From Begonia masoniana (lineage: Eukaryota; Streptophyta; Magnoliopsida; Cucurbitales; Begoniaceae), in NCBI GenBank assembly GCA_022432975.1, contig CM039509.1, positions 40,644,209 to 40,708,208 on the forward strand: DNA of 64,000 nt, in the 5' to 3' direction. A program made the position numbers and the translations under genes. How positions within the stretch are numbered: position 1 is the first letter of the stretch; each line of letters begins with the position of its first letter. The notes under the pieces are model-generated. The model was not told the DNA's origin and did not search any database. It saw only the letters and a program-made list of their open reading frames with translations. Shown one piece after another: positions 8,437-20,162 of this stretch.

Positions 8437-10902
8437 TGTAACGCCCGGCTTTACGGGAATTATTTTTATTTCAATATATACGGCCATTTTGAGAATACGT
8501 CAGATTTAGTCCGTTTTACGAACGGAAAGTTTTAACGAAGCCGTAATAATAAATTGGAATTTTGGGTGAAATATGAGAATTTTGGAAAATCGGAACGTTA
8601 GTTAAATGACGAGACGAGTGGAGGAACAAATAGAAATCAAAGTGAAGGGCAATTTGGTAATAGCCAAAGCCAAGTTTTATTAAATATTACAAACTTTTCA
8701 TTTCCTCTCCAACACTCCAACGTAACTTTCCATTCCCTCTCCCTCTCGCGCGCGACTTTTCTTCCTCCTCCGGCGACTCTTCGTTCCGGCGACGATCTCC
8801 TTCCTCCGGTGATTCGAGCCTTCAAGTTTCTACTCCATCTTCGCTCTCTAGGTAAGGTTCTAAGCTTTCGGAACGTTAAATAGCGATTTCTAGGGTTTAA
8901 AACAATTAGGATTCGTTAGGGTTTTCGTTAAAAAACGCGAAATAAAGCTTAAAAACTTAGGGGTTACCGTATTTATGGCTCAAAGGAGGCGTATTTATGA
9001 TTATGGTTGAAGTTGTTGGAATTAAATGGAAGTTGTTGAAATTTTGGTGGTTGGAGAAATGTAAAAACTCCATTAATGGAGTTTTATGATTCTCGAGCGC
9101 GAATTGCTCGACGAAATGCCTCAACGAACCAAATAGAGTTTAGGAGAGTTTTCTTTAGTTAGGAGTTAGCAATTTCGGAGTTTGACGGTTTTAGACTCGA
9201 TTTAATATGTATGTTGTGAAATGTTATAGGTGAACAAACGATTTGGACGAAGCTCGGTAAACAACGGACGTGAGGTAAGTTCTCGTGACTTACTTTGGCC
9301 AATCGGCCTACACCATATGTCAAGTCGTCTCGAGGAACTTTGAGGATTGATTTGTTTAAATTGCTTTGGGTTTGGGTAGTTAGGGTTAGTTGTTTTTATA
9401 TGTTGTTCATTTGTTGTCTTGATGGTATATATGTTGATTGTTTACCTTACATTTACTTTGAACTGTTCATGCATCACAGTCTTCAAAATGCCATGAAAAA
9501 TGAATTTACGCATCGATTTCAAGAGAAAGAATTGCATGCATGTGACAAGTAAAGTATCATGATAAACAACGCATGGAGGTTATTCGGGTGAGGTTCAGAC
9601 CCGGCGTTCCGTGGTGAGCGGGTCTTCCTCCCTTCAGATGGTGTGGGCTGTCTACCCGCTTGACGTGCCCTATCCATCTGAATGCACTTAGGGCCCGTTA
9701 ACCTAGACTGACACGTACTGAAATGAAATGATATGGACGGTTTTCATAGCATACATGATCATGCATTAGCATTTACGTAGGGCTTACTGAGATTTTTATC
9801 TCATAGGTGTCTTTATGGTGTAGGAGACATTGAGACAGGTGAGGAAGGCGTCCCTCCGCCTGAAGAATGAGCATGTTGAAGAAGGAGGCCTGTGGGAGTG
9901 CGCTGGCAGTCGGGGCGTGATTTTGACCCGTGGGGACTCACATAGGTACTTTGGGTTGATTTGCATAGAAAATGTTAGAATATTATAGGTCGTTGGAAAT
10001 CTAGATGGTTAATAGAAAGTGTTTTGAGAAATTGAATGTATTTTGTAAAGTTTTACTGATTGTGAAAACAGGGGATATGTTAAACTTTTAAACGGAACCA
10101 CGCGGTTCGTTTTTACGAAATTAGTTATGTTTTAATTGCGTTTAAGTTAGCGAATTGGTGGTGGATAGTGTGTGAAGCGTATGTGCGAGATAGTGTTGTG
10201 GTATGGAAGTGTGTTTTTGTGAAATATGTAATTGATGAATGATGAAGGAAAGAAAAAAAAAGGAAGATGTGTTGTGTGAGTCGTGTGCAGGGCGTGAGAA
10301 GAGAAGAAAGAATCCAGAGAGTTTGGCGTCCGAGCGCGGGTCGAGGGCCGCTCGTACGCAGACTTCTCTGGTTTTCCAGAGAAGTTGGCGCCCGGGCGCA
10401 GGAAAGGCTGCGCCCGAACGCAGGCGCTGAAAGAGAAGGAATCGCTGCATGCTTGCAGCGATCGATCTCTGCTGCAGAGCAGAGATCGATCGCTGCTATA
10501 GCTAGCAGCGATCGGATTGCTGCCATAGCTAGCAGCGATCGATCTCTGCTCTGCAGCAGAGATCGATCGCCCTGCTATAATGCATGGCAGCGATCGATCT
10601 CTGCTGCAGAGCAGAGATCGGTCGCCGCCTCTATTTTGAGGGCAGAGTTCCGATTCTGCCCTCCCACTTTCTTAAATTGTTTTAAAGTTTTCTTTTAAAT
10701 GTTTTTAAGTTTTAATTATTTATTAAAGGTTTGTTTTAAATGCTTTGAGGTTCAGTTTTAAATTCTGATTTCAGTTTTGATTTCAACTACAGTTTAATTA
10801 CCGAGTAAGGTTTTAATTAAAGTAGAGGAAAGAAATAAGTACAAAAATGAAAATGAAAAATTTATACGGGTAAAATATGGGTACAGAATTAGGGGTGTTA
10901 CA
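8437..10902 (+). mobile_element. Solo LTR (2466 bp) inserted in the plus gypsy element
   Basis: It starts TGTAACGCCCGG and ends GGGGTGTTACA, inverted ends shared by the Tekay-like LTRs here. It is flanked by AAAAA on both sides (8432-8436 and 10903-10907), a plausible though low-complexity 5-bp target duplication. It has the splice-donor sequence (9273-9280) followed by GGCCAATCGGCCTACACC, the TTACTGAG hairpin (9783-9806) and a GC-rich palindrome cluster (10455-10625). No coding region was recognised. It resembles the solo LTR at 56066-59183 in the same orientation. Confidence 0.85.
10455..10625. repeat. Three GATCGATC hairpins in a row
   Basis: Perfect inverted repeats occur: 19-bp arms at 10455-10473 and 10478-10496 with a 4-base loop, and 16-bp arms at 10535-10550 and 10555-10570. 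A third, near-perfect one lies around 10590-10625. All are built from GCGATCGATCTCTGCT. CTGCTATAGCTAGCAG-type linkers separate them and are themselves nearly palindromic. Confidence 0.85.
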
Positions 10903-10907
10903 AAAAA

Positions 10908-11310
10908 GTTATGCGAATCAGAGGAGAAAAGACTTAGAATTCACTGAAGGCGGCGAGGTAGTCCTGAAGGTGTCACCTCTCAAGGGCGTGATGAGGATGG
11001 TATGGGAAAGCTCAATCCAAGGTAGTTGGGTCATTTCACATCTCGAAGATGATTGGAAGCACAGCTTACAGACTGCGACTACCAGCGTCTATGAGTGAAG
11101 TCCACAACGTTTTTCAAGTTTCAATGCTGAAAAGATGCGTGCAAGACCCTACTCAAATCGTGGAACTGGTGGACTTGGATATCCAGCTGACGCTGCCACA
11201 CGAGGGAAGACCCGTGAAGATTTTGATTCTTCGATCAAGTATTGCGCAACAAGGTGATCTTATTGACGAAGTCTTATTGCGCAACCATAACGTGGAGGAT
11301 TGGGGATGAC
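10908..11310 (+). pseudogene. Integrase C-terminal fragment of the plus gypsy element
   Basis: Two overlapping frames carry the end of a Tekay-type integrase: KSYANQRRKDLEF and VVLKVSPLKGVMR in the first, then AYRL, MSEVHNVFQVSMLKRCVQD and DLDIQL, RPVKI and LLRNHNVED in the second. The family normally continues into a chromodomain-like tail, which here ends early at a stop. A frameshift near 11060 separates the halves. The fragment directly follows the right target repeat of the solo LTR, so everything between protease and this point is gone. It supports the Del/Tekay assignment and has no activity. Confidence 0.8.
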
Positions 11311-11377
11311 GACATGATGTAAATGACAGATATCCTGAACTAGGTGTCTAAGCAAATTTTGGGGACAAAATTTTTCA

Positions 11378-11392
11378 TTAAGGTGGGTGGAA
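11378..11392 (+). other. Polypurine tract of the plus gypsy element
   Basis: TTAAGGTGGGTGGAA lies directly before the 3' LTR start and is preceded by GGGGACAAAATTTTT, the usual end of plant Ty3/gypsy internal regions. It primes plus-strand DNA synthesis in intact relatives. Confidence 0.8.
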
Positions 11393-13599
11393 TATAACAC
11401 CCGACATTTTACCGGGAAATTATCCCTTGAATTATTTGTCGGGATTATTTCGCTATTAATACAGTCAATATTTTATTGAAATTGTGGGATGTTTAGTGGG
11501 GAAAACCAAACTAAGGGTAACCGAAACAAAGAACTAAATGACAATTTAGTTGGAAACCAAAGAGAGGCAATTTAGGAAGTAGATTAAGGTTGGTGGAAGT
11601 GAGCCAATGTGAGCATGCCACTTGTCCAAATCTTGTGGAAGAAGCCAAATCCCACTTTTCTCTTCTCTTCCACGTTAAGCTTTCCACTTTCACACTTCAC
11701 TTCTCTGTTTCCTTCCATCTCTTCTCTGTTTTCTCTCTTCCAGGTGACCAACGGCGATTTTAACCTCAACATTTTTCCCATTTTCTCTATTTTTCTCCAC
11801 AAAAAGATCCGTGGATCGCAGAGGTAACACGAACAAAGCTTGCAACTCACGGACAGCAGGTAAGTTCATGCGTATAGGTTCGGCCCTTAAGGCCCTACAA
11901 TACGGAGGTACTAGGTTTTATGTTGTCAGGATTTCTGTTGGGTAGTTAGACCATAAGTTATGTTTTAGGATAAGTGTGTTCTGTTTTATAACCTGCTTAT
12001 TATTCTGTCGTCTGTCTATGAATGTTTATGCATACACGTTTTTCCTGAAAGTCATGTAAATGTTTTCTGCATACGATTTGAAGTTAAGAAATTTAAAATG
12101 TGAATGTAATGTATGGTTAAGTGTGGACGGGGACTGGCATCCTGTTCTTGTCCTTCTCTGGGACTCATGTAAAATTATCCCTACCAAAGATACCCTGTAC
12201 CTTGTCCTTCCCTGGGACCCGGCAAAAAAAAAAAATACTAACCAGTGTCATGTCCTGTTATGTCAAGTATGCATATGCGCCAGTTCCTCTATAAGCCCCA
12301 CTTATACCTTCCTGTCCAGTGAAATGTAATGTAATGTAATGTAATGTTCATGTATTTGAAAATGTTCATGCATAGCATATGCATCACTGCATTATTATAT
12401 GTTCTTACTGAGCTCTAGGCTCATAGTTGAACTTCCTGTTGTAGGTATGGATCCTCCAGATAAAGACTTTATGCCTCAAGCCGATGAGTAGTGGAGGTTG
12501 GCGGATCGAGCTCATGGTGATTGGTTGCTGCAGCTAGACAAATGTTATCCCTGTGAGAATTGTATTTTTGAAAGTTATGTCAAGTCTTGTATAGCTGTTG
12601 AAATTTTAAAACCGATGTATAGAGTTTGCGTTTATGTTTTAAAACTTCTGTTTTTGGTGAATTTTTGGAAACATATGTCAAGTTCTGCACAGCCGCTGTG
12701 ATTTTAAACGTTGTATTGAGTCTGTCGATGTATTTAAAACCTCTGTATTTGACAATTGAATTTGTGCTCTAGAATTGTTTGGAATCTTCTCTTTTAGGTT
12801 GTGCATGGATTTTCTATGATTTTAGAGCTATCCATGTAGTCTGGTATTCTTAAACTTCTGTCATGTTTTCTGATATGTCCAAAATCATGTTTGAATCGAT
12901 TTCTGAAGTTTGAAGTTTTTATGCCTTTAATTTCTGTCTTTCAAGTTTTCCAGTACTTGGCTAAGTGTTAGTCGTCCATTCTACCCTTTGAAAACAGTTG
13001 TCCATTTTGCCTGTAAAACAGTCGTCCATTCTGCACTTTGAAAACAGTTGTCCATTTTGCCTGTAAAACAGTCGTTCATTCTGCCCTTTGAAAAGAGTTG
13101 TCCATTTTGCTTGTAAAATAGTCGTCCATTCTGCCCATTGAAAATAGTTGTCCATTTTGCCTGTAAAATAGTCGTTCATTCTGCCCATTGAAAACAGTTG
13201 TCCATTTTGCCTGTAAAACAGTCGTTCATTCTGCCCCTTTGAAAACAGTTGTCCATTTTGCCTATAAAACAGTCGTCCACTGCTACTGCACTTCTGTTGT
13301 CCACAGCCACTGCACTTCTGTCGTCCACAACCACTGCACTTCTGAATGTCCACGACTTCTGTCATCCACTGTAGCCTTCCACTGTATGTTTTCCAGTTTA
13401 AGTTTCTCATTTTTTTTTATATGACTTCCTGTTTTCTTCTGTTATTCACTGTAGTCTCCCAGTCTTCAATTCCAGTGAGAGTTTTCTCCGTGTAGAGTTC
13501 TAAAAGTTCAAAAAAAAAAATATATGTCACGTTTTAAAATGTCCGGAGTGATGACTTGGCTCTTGGATCCCGATCGGGATCGGGTATCAGGCTGTCACA
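11393..13599 (+). repeat. 3' LTR (2207 bp) of the plus gypsy element
   Basis: It starts TATAACACCCG (TG mutated to TA) and ends GCTGTCACA. The splice-donor sequence is at 11858-11865, the TTACTGAG hairpin at 12404-12426, a short (TAATG)n run near 12325-12348, and a 50-bp minisatellite at about 12973-13278. Sequence after 12404 matches the truncated 5' LTR closely. Confidence 0.85.
12973..13278. repeat. 50-bp minisatellite inside the 3' LTR
   Basis: About six copies of the same unit as at 5855-6236. Copy number differs between the two LTRs, which were identical when the element inserted. A shorter CACTGCACTTCTG tail (13279-13345) has also lost units relative to the 5' LTR. Confidence 0.85.
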
Positions 13600-14904
13600 A
13601 AATAAATCATATAGTAACTTCTTTTCAATGGCTATCAATCACGTGGGACAGTGTAACGCCCCAAAAATCCACCCGGGTTCCCGGTGCGCAGAGGGACTAC
13701 TCTGAGCTAAACGACTCTCTCAATGTCTACTATCTCATTCACTTAAACTACTAACGCAAGGAATCCATTTTAAATAAACGGACGTAGTGGAAATAGAACT
13801 AAGTCTCCTGAAGACTTCACTCGTGTCATACTTGGTTTCCTTAACTCATTAAGTTCTCCTAATCCAATTCGTTACGCACCTCGGTGTCTTCCCTCGAAAA
13901 TTTTGGCAAAATAACACCTAAAAATAGCGCCCCCAAAATGCTAAGTACCTGCATAAAAATCAATTCAGAATATTTCTACTCGTCTAACCAACATACGAAA
14001 TCTCCAGACAATCATTATATCAGCAAGAAAGACTGTACTACCGACCAAAATGAAGAAAGTCCAAAGTATAAGGTGACACATCACCTTTAACTATGACTAT
14101 ATACAAATATACAATGCCCTCATAAATTACCTACTCCCGATCAACACCGTACAATAGCTCCTACTGGGTCGAGTCGCCCTAACACTGCCGTCAACCGAGG
14201 CCCTGGTCGCACGCCACCAACTGCCACCTACTTCTGGTCAGGCTCTCGGTACTCACCCTCCTCCTCAGCAGTACCTACATCACAAAACACACCGTAAGCT
14301 CAAAGCTTAGAAAGTAGAGTGCTGAAAAAAAATAAACATGAAACATGAAAACTGGTTATACAATCCTAACACATGCACGTCTCTACACACGCTGTCATCA
14401 CCTCACCGCATCGCATCTCACCGAGGTTTGGAATGCAACCGCACCAGGCAGTCGGTCCATACACTGCACTGTTACCGGCACGTCGTCGCTGTCCTGGTTC
14501 CTCCAGGAACAGGCCCATGAGTCACACCCAAACCCCCTATCTTGACTCGAGATGCAACCGCCCGGGCATTCGGTCGATACACTGCGCTGTTACCGGCACG
14601 TCGCCATTGTCCCAGCTCATCCTAGAAACGGGGCCTGCAAGTCACACTCGAGCCCACTGTCGCCTGTCCACAATGTACCTCACATCCTCTACTCTCTCGT
14701 GCTTAAAACATGCCCAAAATATTTTGCATAGCTTTTAAAACATGACGCATGCTAACCATAACCAACTAATAACGACTTCACATACACATCACATCACATC
14801 ACATACGTACATACGACCCACAACCTGCACAAGACTCACAACATACATACAATTGTGGTGTAGGCCCTTCTGGGCGACTCTCAAGCATTTACACCTACAC
14901 TACT

Positions 14905-17098
14905 TGTAGCACCCCGAGTTATCTGAACCCGGTTCGTCACATTTACTGTTCATGTGTCTAACCGTACTCGAAAATCAATGTAAATTTAAAATTTTACCCA
15001 TTGTTTAAAACGACATCGTTAAAACATTAACTGTTTGCAGCGGAAAGAAAAGATTACTTCATAGATGACCCATTATAAAAATCTTTGAACTAAATAAAAT
15101 AAGAGAATGAAATCTTGCTTTACATTCACTATTGATAAAAAAAACGACAATATAACGTTTAAAACTATAAAACCAAAACCTGCAATGTGAAACTAGATTT
15201 CTCAGATAATTTCCAAAATATATTCACACATCAAAATAGACACTATCATTTAAAAACAACTAAACTTGTCATTTACATACTAGTCTGCAACTTAAAAAAA
15301 ACCCTTTTGTCCATGCATTATCCCAAAATTACTTATGTACTCGCCCACAGGTCAAAATCGCCCTAGCGGCTACAAGCACACCCAATGGACGTTCTCCACC
15401 AACTGCTCCATCAACCTTCTTGAGGATCAAGGCCCTTACCTGTATCAAATTCACCTACATCACAAAATAAACTAATGAACCTAATGCTCAGTAAGTGATG
15501 TAGAGTAAAATAAAATGCATGCTCATGATTATGCTATGCTGTTCGTAAAAGCATATACTGAGTCTTGTTTATTTTTCTTGCATGACATGAGTTATTGGGG
15601 TACTGTTTCTAGAGAAGAGATGGCCTAATTGATTGTCCACCTGGCGGGACGACCAACTCGCTCTAGGGGAAGTGGAATGGCATATCTGACAGTCCCTCTG
15701 ACGGAACCGGTTCCTCTGGCGGAACTACCAAACTCAGTTCCCTACCCACAACAACTATTACGTATTTTACTGTTCTGTATTCTGTTACTCTTGTTTACAT
15801 GAAAACTATGTATAAAAAACCATTTTCTATGCTTTAGGAAAACCATGATGCATGATTACATGTTGCACACACATCCTTCAATTCTATAACATAATATAAA
15901 CTAATAAGCAAATCATTCATTAAACAAACAACTAGCATAATTAACTCACTCACAACCTAAAAGTTCTACCCAACCAACTCTCAAAACTACATTCACCAAA
16001 TCCTCAATCTCATAATCTTTTGTGGTGTAGGCCAATCGGCCAAAACGCATGCATACATACACTTACCTCGTGTCTTGAGTTCGGTTTCGTCAATGTTCTT
16101 AAGTTCCTTCTTGACTTGTATACCTAAAGCATGCAAATTAACAAGATTCATAAAAATACACTTAACAACCTAATTTTCAGAATTCCCTTCAACTAAACAA
16201 CAAATTTCAAAATCTCATAACTTTTGTTATACATAACCAAATTCGATAATTCTTGAGGCTATGGAATCCTTAAGGAGTCTACTTTAACATGGTAAGGTCA
16301 ATTTATCAAGATAAACTAGCTCAACATATCGAAATTACAGATTTCTAATCTGCCCTGTATTTTACTATTTTCAATTATTCATGCATTACTTGATGTTTTT
16401 CCTTCATTTCCAACCATAAGCAACCATTACAATTCAATCAAACCCTAAAACATCAAGAAATTAAGGAGGAAAAACCAAATTTTCGTGCAGCCATCTAGGG
16501 TTTATCAACTTCTCCATAAACTCAACAAAACTCCAATTTTACCAACCTATAACTAGTATTTTGCATAAACATAACCTAAAATCTAACTTACCTTGATTTC
16601 TTCTTGAAAAAGACCGAGCTTTGAGAGAAGGAAGAGCTCTGAAAATGGGGGAGAAATTTCGTGGCTCTTGGTCTTATTAAAAGTTACCTTACATAGAATG
16701 AAGATTAGTAGGAGGTGAGGTGTCATTTTGAGGTTTAAAGTAGGAATTTTGACTTTTCTTCATGTTTAGCCTCTTTTTCTCTCTTCACTTCTTCCTTTGC
16801 TTTCCAGCATGGTTTTCTTCTCCCTTTGTCTTTTGAAAGTTTGACTCCATCATACCTCCCCTCCATTGGTTTTTCATTGTTGACTATTCAAACTTAACAC
16901 TATTCTTCATTCCTATTGGTCTTTGACTTTTGAAACTCTCTTCAATTGGTTCATCATTCTTCTTTAGATGTTAAGGTTAAGTGCTATTGGTCTAATACTT
17001 GTTGACTTCTCAATATTCCATTGCTTCTCTTTATTTCTAAAATCGTAAAACACTATGCATGCGTAATAGATTGTACAATGAAATTCTTGGATATTACA
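14905..17098 (-). mobile_element. Solo LTR (2194 bp) nested in another solo LTR
   Basis: TGTAGCACCCCG opens it and GGATATTACA closes it, with a perfect 5-bp duplication CTACT at 14900-14904 and 17099-17103. Removing it restores the outer LTR. It carries the splice-donor complement at 16071-16078 next to GTAGGCCAATCGGCC (16027-16041), which gives its sense as minus. Confidence 0.85.
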
Positions 17099-18214
17099 CT
17101 ACTACTTACCTGGTGTCCCAGCTCGCTCGAGTTTGGCACGTAACGTCATCTACAGCTTCACCTAGCACAATTTAAAATCCCCGTTAGTACCTAGGCTTAA
17201 ACTCACCAATTAATTCTAAAACTAACATTTCTAACTTAACCTAACTCACATCTAACTAAACTGGTCACTAACTTGGTTCGGTTAAAAACCGACCTGAAAC
17301 TTTGAACGAGCATAACTTTCGCGTCGGTTATCAAAATCGAACGATTTCAGTGACCACGTACTCCTCTAATAACCTAGTTAACCTGCCAAAAGAAAATTTA
17401 AAACGAACGACCATAACTATCCAAAACCCGAAAAAAAAAAACAGAATCAGTCTATTATGCTAAAACGTCCAAAATTTAACTTTCGATCCAATTTCATCAA
17501 TTTCATTGTCAATTAACCTCATTCAGATCAATTTAAGCTTGACACAATACAAATTGAGGGTTCCCCACTCGGAACTTGAATTTCACCTAGACTTCGAATT
17601 TGTGTAACTTTTGCTACGCTTATCGAAATGACTCGATTTCAGCGGCTAAACGCTCCGCTCCCCATAAAACCTATTTTAACATACTAGAAAGGTTTTTAAA
17701 ACGATTACCTGCTGCTAGGTCAAAAATGACAAAAACCGAACCTACCCATAACCGGAAAATTCTCCCTTCCCGGTTTTCCATTAATTTCCACCTGTTTCGT
17801 TACCAATTGTCCACATTTAACTCAATTTAGCGTAATCTAACAAAAAATTTAAAGAATCATACGAGAAAACAAGAGGCTCAAATTCGGGTCCTCGGTTTTC
17901 AGCTCAACCCGAGCTCCCCATTGCTCGGCAATTTTCGCCGGCCTTAAGCTTGGCAATCCAATGCCGAGAGCAGCCAAAAACGGCCGGTGATCGGAGCTCT
18001 AGCGGCTTGGCGATCCACGGCACAGACAGACACAAAAACAGAGCGAACCGAGCCTTACCGGTTAGCTTTTAGTCGAAGGAGGCCAGGAATGCTAGCCCTT
18101 GGTTCATCGCCGTCGTCTGATCGGAAGGACGTCGAAATCGCCGGTGGTTTCGCTCATCCGATAGTCGCCCTTCACTTCACCCTTCCCCTGCCCTGTTCTA
18201 CGCCTGCGAGGAAA

Positions 18215-18253
18215 AACAACTGAATGGCTTCCTCGTGAAGCCATTCAGTTGTT
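18215..18253. repeat. Perfect hairpin with 17-bp arms next to an A-run
   Basis: AACAACTGAATGGCTTC (18215-18231) pairs with GAAGCCATTCAGTTGTT (18237-18253) around a five-base loop. Equivalent but different-sequence hairpins sit at the same place in the LARD-2 LTRs and in the solo LTR at 56066. Confidence 0.85.
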
Positions 18254-18659
18254 TTAAAAAAAAAATAAAATGATAAAAAAACAATTAAAATGTCATTTAC
18301 CGTTTTACCCACCCGCACATTTGAAATATCGTTAAATTTCATCTTTCAATTATCAATTTTTCATAAATTGACCCTCACCCCATACTCGGCTTAAGTTTCT
18401 TCATTGGGAATAACCGGGCATAAATTAATTAACCGAATTGATTAACTTAAATTGCTAAAAAAAAAAAATTTCGGGTATTACACACAGCATATTTGGTTAA
18501 CTTTAACGGTAAAATGAATGAAATGATAATTAAAATTAAACTGCAAATGCAAATAATTTTATGAAACAATTAAAATTTTTACAAAAAATTACTTTTAAAA
18601 ATAATAAAATATCTAATTATATTAAAAGGTAAACGGGTAAAATAAGATAATTAATTATA

Positions 18660-19507
18660 GGGTAATTATCGATTTGAACCCTGTACTATACACGTTTTTT
18701 CAATTCTGCCCCTGTACTAAAAAAACCGGCAAACCGAACCCTGTACTTTGATTCTGTTATCAGTTTTGACCTTCTATCAACAATTTCATTAAACCCTCAT
18801 TGAAAAAACTAACAAACGATCTTGGATTCAGTTGAAATTTTTACCACATGTTCACTACTTAATGATAAGATAATCAAGAAATTTTCGTGATTTTTTAACA
18901 TAGGTACGATTTATTAGAATTTTATTTTAGTATTTTATAAACATATTATAATAAATCATACCAATTTTAGAAAATCACGAAACTTTTTCTATTATCTACC
19001 CATGATACATTGAATATGTGGAAAAGTTTTCAAATAAATCAAATATTGTTTGGTATTTTTTTAAAAATTAATTTATAAAGAAAAGAAGAAACTGAGATTA
19101 ATTTAAAAAAGTATCAAAAGATATTGAATTTATTTGAAACTTTTTAAAGATATTCACCATATTATGGGTAGATAATAGAAAAATTTGCGTAATTTTTTAA
19201 AACTTGTATGATATATTATAATATTTTTAACAAATACTAAAATAAAATTACAATAAATTGTAACGGTGTTAAAAAATTATGAAAATTTTCAGATTATCTT
19301 CTCATTAAGGAATGAACATGTGGTAAAAATGTCAACTGAATCTAAGATTGTTTGATAGTTTTTTCAATGAGGGTTTAATGAAATTGTTGATAAAAGGTTA
19401 AAACTGATAACAGAATCAAAGTACAGGGTTCGGTTTGCCGGTTTTTTTAGTACAGGGGCTGAATTGAAAAAACGTGTATAGTATAGGGTTGAAATCGAAA
19501 ATTTCCC
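18660..19507. mobile_element. Mutator-like foldback MITE (848 bp)
   Basis: The element begins GGGTAATTATCGATTTGAAC and ends with its near complement. It is flanked by a perfect 9-bp duplication TTAATTATA (18651-18659 and 19508-19516), the size produced by Mutator-superfamily transposases. The inverted repeats run almost to the centre: for example CTATTATCTACCCAT near 18990 faces its complement near 19165. Each arm is therefore about 400 bases with a short A-rich spacer near 19075-19100. It has no transposase frame. A transcript would fold into a long imperfect hairpin. It lies about 650 bp upstream of the CNOT9 promoter. Confidence 0.9.
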
Positions 19508-19516
19508 TTAATTATA

Positions 19517-20160
19517 AATTTAATGGTTCAAATCTCATGTTAAATGACACAAATAATACCAAATAGTAATTATTTGTGTTTGTTGAATCCCCAAGTTTTT
19601 GTAGTGAACATAAAATTACCAAATTCAATTGAGCATCCAAATTTGGATCAAGACCAAGAAGTCTCCAAATAAGAAAACATGCTTAAAAGTAAACTAATCC
19701 ATTTGGACTGCAATAAATCAATTTGCTGAATATTTTTTTTGGCACAGATAAAGACATAATTAAAATATGTCACGTGACATTATTTTTTTATCAAATTTAA
19801 TAACAAAAATTAATGAATTGATAATTTAAAAACAAATTAAAATTACAGTAATTTTAATTGAAAAAATATAAAAAATTTAATTTAAAAAATAATAATTAGA
19901 ACAATTAGAAAATACACTGCCAGTCTGGTGCATGCTAACGAAACTCGTTTTGGAATAAAATTTTATCGAATTGATAACGATTAAAGTTTTTTTATCGGGC
20001 ATTTAATTATTTATTTAAAATGACAAAAAAGTAATTTAACATTATTTTATATAGTTTTTTAATATGATTGAAATATTAAATAGTTACATTTTCCAAATAA
20101 AATAGAAACAAACCACTCTTTATAAAAATGAAATGGGGAGATTTGGTGCTGCAAATTTGG
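19517..20160. other. AT-rich upstream region of the CNOT9 homologue
   Basis: No gene was seen. It contains the G-box palindrome at 19767-19780 and long A/T runs. Confidence 0.6.
19767..19780. promoter_or_regulatory. 14-bp palindromic G-box
   Basis: ATGTCACGTGACAT is a perfect palindrome around CACGTG, the core bound by plant bHLH and bZIP factors. It is about 400 bp upstream of the TATA boxes of the CNOT9 homologue. Function is inferred from the motif alone. Confidence 0.5.
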
Positions 20161-20162
20161 TC

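Larger units (their letters stand above)
5288..13599 (+). mobile_element. Decayed plus-strand Ty3/gypsy element (Del/Tekay type)
   Basis: The order is truncated 5' LTR (5288-6631), primer site (6636-6647), gag and protease remnants (6883 to about 8280), a solo LTR insertion (8437-10902), integrase C-terminus (10908-11310), polypurine tract (11378-11392) and 3' LTR (11393-13599). Reverse transcriptase, RNase H and most of integrase are deleted. The missing first ~1 kb of the 5' LTR is best explained by the minus-strand element having inserted in it, which puts the rest to the left of the window. Confidence 0.8.
13652..18482 (-). mobile_element. Solo LTR, split by a second solo LTR
   Basis: Ends are TGTAACGCCCC (13652) and GGGTATTACA (18482), flanked by GACAG (13647-13651) and CACAG (18483-18487), a four-of-five match. 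The body is related to the LARD-2 LTRs (for example 13890-13990 versus 37005-37105, and 17280-17400 versus 39050-39180) and is about 2.6 kb once the insert at 14905-17098 is removed. It contains a partly duplicated conserved block (17280-17400 and about 17585-17720), a hairpin (18215-18253) and the splice-donor complement at 17104-17111. No coding content was recognised. Confidence 0.75.

Noticed and set aside
13652..14904. Independent LTR retrotransposon starting at 13652 and ending before 14905
   Set aside because: The CTACT duplication and the matching continuation after 17103 show that this is the first part of one solo LTR interrupted by another.
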